Source of the DNA: Cystobasidium ongulense
Lineage: Eukaryota; Basidiomycota; Cystobasidiomycetes; Cystobasidiales; Cystobasidiaceae
DNA: 64,000 bases
Direction: 5' to 3'
Assembly (NCBI GenBank): GCA_022835595.1
Contig: BQUP01000007.1
Coordinates: forward strand, 868,001-932,000
Shown here: one piece after another, positions 56,458 to 64,000 of the stretch
Layout: every line of letters starts with the position of its first letter
How positions within the stretch are numbered: position 1 is the first letter of the stretch
The notes under the pieces: generated by a model
What the model was told of the DNA's origin: nothing
The model's input: only the letters and a program-made list of their open reading frames with translations
Databases searched by the model: none
Translations under genes and position numbers: made by a program

Positions 56458-57369
56458 ATGCTCTTCAAGCTACCTGTCGTCGCTGCTGCTCTCTCCACCC
56501 TCGTCGGTCTCGCTGCGTCCTCTCCAGTTGGCGCAGGCGAGCATGCTCCAGCTCTAGTAGACCGATCTGTAATGCTAGGTGATGGTGTTGCTGACCACCA
56601 CGAGCTCATCAAGAGAGCCCCAGGACCTTGTCAGTAGCAACTCTCCCTGTGTATGTTGTACTTCCGACCTCGGCTGATGCCAAACATCTCTGCAATGTAT
56701 CACAGCTGGACAGCTTTTGAAACCTGTTGGTGACGAATGGTTGTACACTGAGGTCGGCTGGCCAGGCGCAGGTGAGCCGTTTTCACCTTGCCTCTTGCGA
56801 TGTAGCCACTTTTCGGGAGTGGACTTGGAGTTGACCTGGCGTATACCATATTCTCTTCATTCTTCCCTTGCAGGCTTCCACTTCATCTACAAGCCTGCAT
56901 ATGTCAAGAATCCGAACGCCAACTGCGTAAATCAACGTCAAGCTTGCTGGGCTAGCACTAAGTGGCTGCAAGTGAGCCTTGTGAGCGTGTCTGATCCGAA
57001 TCGAGTCTACGAGGTACGTATCCGTCACATCCCTGCAACCAAGGTGTACGCGAGAGGAAACCTGTCGCTGAAAACAGTGACGTCTGTTCTCCGCTTAGCT
57101 TGCCGATTATGTGCACACCTCCGTAGAAAGCCCAGGTGCTAACATTGACACCTGGCTCGGCATACCTCAAGAAGCTGTCTGTGGTGACTATCGAGTTAGA
57201 GTCATTGAAACTCAGCGTTACTTCAACCAATGGGTCACTTTCCAGTGCGTATGTATGCTCAAGTGGAGGAGTTCATGTACTGACAGTCTTCCTGCCCTCG
57301 CTTCATAGGTCTGCCGCACCTCTGGTTCACATGCAATGCCTCCGATACGCTGGCCCATCTGCACCGTAG
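56458..57369 (+). CDS. Secreted protein, tandem paralog 1 (five exons)
   Basis: Exons 56458-56629, 56706-56771, 56874-57013, 57099-57244 and 57309-57369 give 194 residues. The signal peptide is MLFKLPVVAAALSTLVGLAA. A pro-segment ends in LIKR, a Kex2 site. The mature part reads GPSGQLLKPVGDEWLYTEVG, WPGAGFHFIYKPAYVKNPNA, CVNQRQAC, WLQVSLV, IDTWLGIPQEAVCGDYRVRV and WVTFQSAAPLVHMQCLRYAG. Four cysteines are shared with paralog 2. The overall beta-sandwich-like pattern (W...G.F..IY.P, then V.L) recalls Kre9/Knh1-like wall proteins, but that link is weak. Function is unknown. Confidence 0.82.
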
Positions 57370-58500
57370 ACGAACTCGTCCTTCTTTCCTAAGGTCTGCT
57401 ATTTAATTACTTTCTTTCCTCTTCTTTCAGTTCTCTGATGTGGGATAAAATTGGGGTGCAATTGCTCGCCGGCATTGGATGTTGCACTAGCGACTGGAAA
57501 TGCTACGGACGTTAATGCAGAACAGGTCGCATGCGTTGCATGGTCTGAAGGACAAGTGTCGGTTGCAGAATATTAACGGTAACTCGACCAACCTGAACAA
57601 ATTCGGCAGGCTGAGGCTGTGCAATTACGGCATCCTCGCAGTGTCCTTCCTGCCGTGCCCATCAGGAGGTGCGACGTTAACAGCGGCCTCGGTATAACTT
57701 GATGAGGAGGTCAAGGTAGAGGTAAGTACTGTTAACATAGGCTTGAGGACAACCTTGGGTAAGGCCAGTTGCGATGATCGACGTCGACATCGGTCCGTCG
57801 GGAAGCTCAAGCGGCAAGCAAGATGACGGGTCTGTCGTCGTCTCACTTCATATGGAACAACGGACTTGGCTGAGCTGACAAGCGGAGCGAACGATGAAGG
57901 TGTACAATTCCGACTGGAGGTGGTCGTCATAATCTGCCAAGACGTTCACGTGAATTGCAAGTAGTAAACCATGACACCGGGTTACCGGTCTGTGATACCA
58001 GCCATTCACACCATCTCAGTGAGAAGAACTCGGCAACTCGTGTATCCTGCAAACCCTACAATTGATTATGAGCGCCTTACTACGCAAATGAAGCTGACCC
58101 CTGCATGCTGTACATTGCCCTTCAACTACCGGTAATTCTCTAACTCGATCAAGCAGTATCCCAAATGCAGGAACGCATGGCGGAGAGCAAGACTGGCCAG
58201 ACAGAGCTGACAGATGTGGCATTGTACAAATCGATTCTCGAGACGTATTGGGACGGACTTACAGGTTAATCTCTATTGAAACGATTCTTCTTCGGCACAC
58301 TCACAGGCTGTGTTTGCTGCCGGAAAGCTTAATGCACTGGAAAAATGACGGAGAGGAGATGACCGGAGTGGAATTACAGTATAAATACTGGTTCGCTAAT
58401 CCGTGCTGCTCTTCTCTTCTCTCTACCACACTTCCCATTCCAGTCACTACTACTGCATCCACTCTCAAACAGCACAAAATCTCAAGAAACCCAATTAACC
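57370..58500. other. Spacer between the two secreted paralogs
   Basis: 1,131 bp without a supported gene. I looked for a third, broken copy of the family and found no matching motif. Small ORFs at 57500-57697 and 57625-57930 run on opposite strands and show no domain. Confidence 0.5.
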
Positions 58501-59332
58501 ATGCTCTTCAATATTCCAGCATTCGCCGCATCGGCATTCGCCCTAGCTGGCCTAGTTGCCTCCTCCCCTATCCAGGCAGAGACTGCATCAACTCTCGTTG
58601 TACGCGGTGATGAACCTGGTCCTTGTAAGTCTGCTCTCCTTGAAGGGTACCATTCGACATGGTATTAGCGGAGGCTGACGCATTATGAAATCCATCCTCG
58701 GCAATTCTTTCACTATCAATTTGATCCTGTTTATTGAACGTGAAACAGCTGGACAGCTACTCAAGCCAGCTGGAGAAACATTGATTCCAACCGAGCTCAA
58801 CTGGTCAGGCGCAGGTAAGCGGCACTTCCTTTCCTGAATTGAATTCAAGCGACAGGATCTGATTTTCGAATGCATCTGTTTTCTTCAACACACACAGGAT
58901 TCAACTTCGTTTACAAGCCCGTCCACCAGAAGAACCCAGATCCTGACTGTGTGAACCAACGTCAGGCATGCTCCATTGAAACAAGATGGTTGGAAGTCAG
59001 CCTCGTGCGCGAAACCGACAAAGCCGAGTTCAACGTAAGTACCTGTTCTGCCTCTCCAGAAGCGACGGCTACCCAAGAGCAACGACTCACCTCTGTGTTT
59101 TATTCCCATTCTTTGCTTACTGCTACAGCTTGCAAGCTTCCTGCAAGCGAATAAAGATGACCCGTCTGCCAACATTGATGTCTGGCTCGGTGTACCCAAG
59201 GACGCAACATGCGGTGACTATCGAGTCAAAGTCATTGAAAACCAGCGCTATCACGACCAATGGATTAGCTTCCAATCAGCTGCGCCACTTGTCCGCATGG
59301 GATGCCTCCGCTACTCCGGACCCGGCCAGTAG
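58501..59332 (+). CDS. Secreted protein, tandem paralog 2 (four exons)
   Basis: Exons 58501-58624, 58749-58814, 58898-59034 and 59129-59332 give 176 residues. The signal peptide is MLFNIPAFAASAFALAGLVA. The mature part is collinear with paralog 1: PSGQLLKPAGETLIPTELNW, SGAGFNFVYKPVHQKNPDPD, CVNQRQAC, WLEVSLV, IDVWLGVPKDATCGDYRVKV and WISFQSAAPLVRMGCLRYSG. The KR-terminated pro-segment of paralog 1 is shortened here (TLVVRGDEPGP). The first three introns are at the same positions as in paralog 1; the last one is absent, so its exon 4 covers exons 4 and 5 of the sister gene. Confidence 0.85.
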
Positions 59333-59722
59333 TTTAAATCCTCAATGGGGAGTTGTGATTAGCAGTATTATTCGGTCTTTAAAAGGCTGGTACTTGCTAC
59401 TGCACCTCTCTCAATGGTTCTCCTGTTAAGCACGCACGTGCTTTGTCGGAAAGAGAACACGGACAATTTATGCATATTCGATTCATTCACATCATTAAAA
59501 GTATGGGGGTTGCACCAGAATGTGTTACGCTCGCTTTATTGGTGTTTGTTGTAGATTTATTTAGAGCCAGTCTATTGCATTAAATGCAGCCAGTCTATTG
59601 CATTGAATGCAGACGGTGCTTGTTTGAGGTCCTACTGCTTCGCGCAGATTGGTTTCACTGATATAAAGGCATTGTGACGATGCTACACATCGCCAACCCT
59701 GGCATAGCCGTCCACAGTCGCT
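59333..59722. other. Convergent 3' spacer
   Basis: 390 bp between converging genes. A short direct repeat (AGCCAGTCTATTGCATT, about 59569-59606, two copies 21 bases apart) is visible. No exon is supported. Confidence 0.55.
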
Positions 59723-60866
59723 TTATATCCAGCCTCCATCGATTGCAACAACAGCATTCGTGATGAACTGTGCTCGTGGACCTAGTAGATAAGCGAGCTG
59801 ATGTCCAATGTCCTCCGCGGCTGGTGAAATAATGCTTGTCAGGTAGAGCGTCTAAGAATGAACAAGGGCTGGAAAAAGAAACACCCACTTCCCAAGCGTT
59901 TCAGCAAAATGGCGTCCAGGATACCTAGCTCTAGCAGTTTGGCATTGAGATCCTCAATTGGCGCGTCTAGGCTAATATTGGTACCTTGTCTGGTCAATGG
60001 CGTATCGACTGGTCCAGGACACAGGCAGTTGCATCGGATCTTGTTTTTAGCTAAAGAGCGAAAGCCGTTGGTATATGAGCTTAGTAAGGTTATCAATAGG
60101 CAAGCTTACCTTGTTCAACGGCCACGCAGCGACTTATTCCTAAAACACCATGCTTGCTAGCTGTATATGCAGTAGCCTCGCGCTATACATCTCTCAATCA
60201 GTCTGAGTCGATGTTCGGCTGTTGTTCCCATTTTTACTCACATTACCGGCAGTGCTAGCTTTTGAGCCGACGTTACTGAAATGGACAGGGCGCAAGATTA
60301 GCCAGGTGTGAGGATTTGGTACGAACTGAATGGCACTTACACTATCGACCATCCTCCTTGAGGCGGGGCAACACCTTTCTGATTCTGAGCGACAAATTGC
60401 TTGACAGCACCTCTGTTCATGAGGAAGGTTCCGGTCGTATTAACTTTAAGCTCCTTCTCGAAAGATGCTAGGGTCATATCTTGGATCTCTTTGCCTTCAG
60501 AGAAAATACCTGCACAGTGAGCTAGGCCTTGCAATGTTGTACCATTGGCGGTGGCGGCTTCGAACAGCTTATCCACAGATTCTTCATTTGTGATATCGCA
60601 CTTGATGAAAGTGATTGTTGCCTTTGAGAACTGCGACTTGAGCTCTTCGACGGTCCTGTCTCCAGCCGCTTGGTTGAGATCAGCGAGAATCAAGCTCGCG
60701 CCCTGATATGCGAGAATGGCGGCTGTGGCCTTGCCCAAGCCAGAACCTGCGCCGGTACTACAGCAGCCACACGGTCAGTACCTTGGCTGGACAGTCGCGT
60801 CATTCAAGCTCACACTATGACAGTCCAGCCTTTGAAAAGCTCTTGTTCTGGTGTTATGTCGATCAT
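59723..60866 (-). CDS. Short-chain dehydrogenase/reductase (classical SDR)
   Basis: Exons 60814-60866, 60341-60757, 60242-60275, 60110-60182, 59889-60050 and 59723-59820 give 278 residues, all phases agreeing. The cofactor motif is VTGAGSGLGKA (TGxxxGxG), followed by an aspartate in ILADLN that favours NAD(H). Then come HCAGIFSEG (the NNAG-equivalent), NVGSKAS (catalytic Ser), YTASKHG (catalytic Tyr and Lys) and CLCPGPVDTPL. The C-terminus AEDIGHQLAYLLGPRAQFIT and VVAIDGGWI is standard. The enzyme oxidises a secondary alcohol to a ketone or the reverse. It sits just downstream of, and on the same strand as, the Baeyer-Villiger-type monooxygenase. Confidence 0.92.
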
Positions 60867-61416
60867 CTTCGTTGAAAGAGTGTGTCGAGGTAGAGCTTGT
60901 GGAGAAGTAGCTTGCAAGAAGGAGAGGTACAGCTGTACTGAGAGTGATGGTGTCGACTGCTGCTGGACCAAGCTCATCTACCACCGACTCTCCAGCGACT
61001 TTGACCGCCGGAATGAGCAGCGGATATAGCTCGCGGAACTGACTTCCATCGCTTCACGCTGCATGGCCATGCGGGACAATGTTGGGCCGCACCACAGAGC
61101 ACAAGCGAGCTAAGTGAGAGGACTTGGGGGTGTACAGGCAAAGAAACCATGGGATGCTGGAACGGACGAGAGCGTGGCGTTTACTGAGGGACAAAGGCGT
61201 CGCGTCGCGCACGACGATTGCCAAACCAACACAAAAGAAAAAGATTTCGCAGCATGCTCGTTGCAGGTCTAATCTACATTGCCAACATGGCGAACAACCA
61301 AGTCTACAGCTGAAGGCTTCACTTTTATACATTGCAGGCCGGCAGCTATATGCGTCCAACCATCTAGAAGGCGTTTTGTTCTAGCGAAAGCCTCGAGAAA
61401 ACCAAATCATCCTAAC
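60867..61416. other. Spacer between dehydrogenase and monooxygenase genes
   Basis: 550 bp that must hold the monooxygenase 3' end and the dehydrogenase promoter. Small ORFs at 61054-61384 overlap on both strands and are not supported. Confidence 0.55.
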
Positions 61417-63680
61417 TCACAGCACCTGTTCGGGAGGTGCGTTGAGGTAAGGGGCCATGTCGACACCATAATCCGTCGTGTAACCGTTACCGATGAAGGA
61501 AAATCGATTCACTTTCGAGTCTGGGAACTTGATGTGTTCGTAATCATAATCTTCCCATCTTGGGTTCTTCATCAAATTTTGGAAGATCAAACCAGTTCCT
61601 GGCCAGGTGCCCACAACTCGCCCCGACTTCGTCCTATACCAGTTACGGCACAGACCACTCCACGTAGTGCGAAGCATAATAGCATCGGCGTGCTCGGCGC
61701 TATATCCGATCATAAAAGTCAGAGTCATGTTCCGAGTTGAATGAACCTCAGTCAAACTTACAACTCCTCAATCGCGCTCATTTGAGGGACCATTGCTTTG
61801 ATGTTCTGCCTCTGTATCTTGTTGATGGCTTCGATCACTGTGGACAAGGACTCACGTTAGTCAACCAGTAAACGTCACAGCGTAAAGCCTCCTTACTGTA
61901 GTCGCCCTCCACTTCGATAGGTGGCACGGCACAACCGTTGCCGCCGCAGTTGTAAGGACCATTAAAGATGAAGTAGTTCGGCATTTCTTCTATCGCAATG
62001 CTCATGTAGCTTCTTGGCTCTTCTGCCCATTTGTCACCAATTTCATATCCATTCCGACCTTTGAGCGTGAAGCGAGGCCGCCACGAGCAGTCGAAGCCAG
62101 TCGCACAGACAATGATATCGACTTTACGTTCCTTTCCATCAGCAGCGATGATTCCTTCGGGTGTGATCTCTTGGATTCTGAAGAGGGTGTCATGTTAGCA
62201 AGTGAGAGGTGGCAAAGAAATCCTAGGAAGGGTAAGCTTACTCTTTCGATACGACTTCCACATTGGCTTCTGTCAATGCTTCTAGGAATCCTAAGCCAGG
62301 TGATACGCGGCGACAGCCAATGTCCCAGCTGGGAATAAGCAGCTTGACAAGATCTGGTCTGTTTTGAAGCTTCTTCTTCATATGTGCAACAGCCTCTTCG
62401 CGGAATGCCAAGTTCTCCTTGCAACCAGTATGGAAAGTAGCGAAGAAACCATTTAACTGACTTTCAATGGTTTTTCGGTACATCTTTAGGTATTCAGCAT
62501 CTGTTGCAAAGCGCTTTCGGTCCGCCTCAGAGTACTTGAGATCGCCTTGATAGCTAGAAGATCGAAGTCAGATTAGATGTAAATCATTTAACAGCCATCA
62601 TCGAATTGATAGAACCAACTTACCCCTCAGCGTGATTCTCTTGCAGGAAATCCTCAGCTAATGGAGCTGGAACATATGTGGAACTTCGGATGTAGGCGTC
62701 CATGTGTGCTACCTTGGGTCTCATATTGGGAATGATCTGCACAGCTGAACTACCGGATCCAATGACCGCGACTCGTTTGCCCTCGTACTCCACGTTGTTG
62801 TCCCATTGTGCTGAGTGAAGGAGAGTACCCTTGAAAGACTGAAGACCATTGATCTCAGGCCACTTCCATGCATTGAGGAAACCACCACTAACAAAAAACG
62901 GGTGTCAATTGAGATGTGTCGGGATGATATTCCCTGCTTCTGGGCTCACCCGTTGATGAACACATCGGCAGAGTCTTCTACCGTCTGACCGTTGTTATCA
63001 AGCTTGAAGTTCCATTTTCCAGTCTCGTCGTCCCAGATAGCAGAGGTGACACGGTGTTGAAACTTGATGTACTGACGGGCTTTGAAAATGTCTGCACATT
63101 TGCGTAGGTAGTCAAGAATCTCGCTGCCGCCAGCGTAGTGCTACGATTGCACGAAAAAGTTAGCTCTTGTAAGGCTGACGCCAGGGTGTGATACTTACCT
63201 GCGACCAGGTAGTGTTGGGAAGGAAGCTGTAGGAATAGACGTGCGCAGGAATATCGCAAGCTACACCGGGGTAGGTATTCTCAAGCCATGTTCCACCGAC
63301 GTCGTGGTTCTTGTCGTAGATGACAAGTTCTACATTCTCGCATCTTTGCTGGAGACGATGAGCAAGGTATAGGCCAGAGAAGCCAGCGCCCATGCATACT
63401 ACGCGAATGGGGCGACGCTGATGATCATGGACAGTCTGTCAGCTGTCATTCTATCTATCTATAACCTTGATGGCCTACTCACAGTCTCAAAGGGTGTCTC
63501 CTGGACCTTGTACACTTCACCGACATCAGCACCGTTTGACCGTGGCTTGATGCCTAAACCGGGCACAGCAGTCGCAGCAGCAACGATCTTTTCGCCGAGA
63601 GGGTCCTTGCCGTTGATGTGGCCATTGCCATTGGCGTGTCCGTTTGTCTGGTGTGCAGCAGTCGCAGTTGAGCTGACCAT
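61417..63680 (-). CDS. Baeyer-Villiger-type flavin monooxygenase
   Basis: Eight exons (63483-63680, 63199-63417, 62950-63140, 62624-62887, 62242-62553, 61897-62177, 61762-61837, 61417-61699) give 607 residues in phase. An N-terminal extension of about 65 residues (NGHANGNGHINGKDP) precedes the FAD motif VVCMGAGFSGL. Then come DVGGTWLENTYPGVACDIPAH, the fingerprint FKGTLLHSAQW (FxGxxxHxxxW with Ser at the usual Thr/Pro position), the NADPH motif VAVIGSGSSAVQ and DIIVCATGFD. These are the marks of class B flavin monooxygenases, which insert oxygen next to a ketone to give an ester or lactone. Cyclic ketone or steroid-type substrates are common for this length, but the substrate is not readable here. 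Confidence 0.93.
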
Positions 63681-64000
63681 GATTCTCTTCTTCCTTGAAG
63701 GTGGGTGATGATCGGTGGATTGTCGCTTCAAGGCCAGGTGGATGCAGAAGAAAAGGATGGGTGGATGGGCAGGAATATGAACAACCTCGACTTGGTACTA
63801 AGATGCTAAGGCGGTCTGCAGAAGCTGAGGCGATATGCACCAGGAAAAGCGGATCTCCAGGATCTCCGCCACATCCCACCCAGCGGAGGTCGACCCCGGA
63901 GAGCTCATTTAGAACAAGAAATGCAATTCCGCATGGATCAGCTAGGAAAGTCACTCGGATATGGAAATGGAATGGTCCTCCTATTACCGAGGTATACAGG
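63681..64000. other. Right-edge upstream region
   Basis: 320 bp upstream of the monooxygenase ATG. The open minus-strand frame 63526-63954 is a shadow that overlaps its first exon. Two further in-frame start codons near 63731 are possible but less likely. Confidence 0.5.

Noticed and set aside
57370-58500. A third, decayed copy of the secreted paralog family
   Set aside because: No stretch matches CVNQRQAC, CGDYRV or the signal peptide in any frame.

Overview
The window is eukaryotic nuclear DNA from a gene-dense fungus, most likely a basidiomycete. The evidence is the many short GT-AG introns (about 45-160 nt), and fungal families such as a Def1-like factor, an Ark1/Prk1-type kinase, a siderophore transporter, an alternative NADH dehydrogenase and a DUF7598-like membrane protein. 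The exact lineage cannot be fixed from the sequence alone. I see no rRNA, tRNA, CRISPR array, transposon or retroelement. The exon models below were built by hand from splice sites and checked by codon phase; none was tested against transcripts.

Layout. Positions 1-20 kb hold: a partial Ies4-like nuclear protein; an unknown gene split by one in-frame TAG; an intronless FAD monooxygenase; inorganic pyrophosphatase (minus) facing a mitochondrial pyruvate carrier (plus); an expansin-like secreted protein; an unknown protein with a SUMO-interaction motif; a four-helix membrane protein; a lysine-tailed unknown; an APC permease; and an unknown protein carrying six SUMO-acceptor motifs. Positions 20-46.8 kb hold: a Def1-like glutamine-rich protein; alternative NADH dehydrogenase; a 15-exon siderophore transporter; a MATE transporter; a secreted Cys-rich protein; a carotenoid oxygenase; an Ark1/Prk1-type kinase; a small unknown; a mitochondrial helical protein; and centrin.

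Positions 46.9-53.1 kb are the accessory core. Four tandem minus-strand copies of a small secreted six-cysteine protein lie about 1.55 kb apart. Each has its own conserved upstream block, and each ends in the same short C-terminal tail after a dibasic site. Gene bodies and promoters show different relationships between copies, which points to recombination in the array. After this come a single-pass membrane protein (53.7-55.8 kb), a tandem pair of another secreted protein family that differ by one intron (56.5-59.3 kb), and a minus-strand pair of a short-chain dehydrogenase and a Baeyer-Villiger-type monooxygenase (59.7-63.7 kb), which could act in sequence on an alcohol and then a ketone.

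Most housekeeping genes sit as compact divergent pairs with 170-200 bp between start codons. The most unusual gene structures are a 5-nt microexon in the siderophore transporter and a 6-nt microexon in the APC permease. Both are needed to restore conserved helices and both are flanked by introns of normal size.
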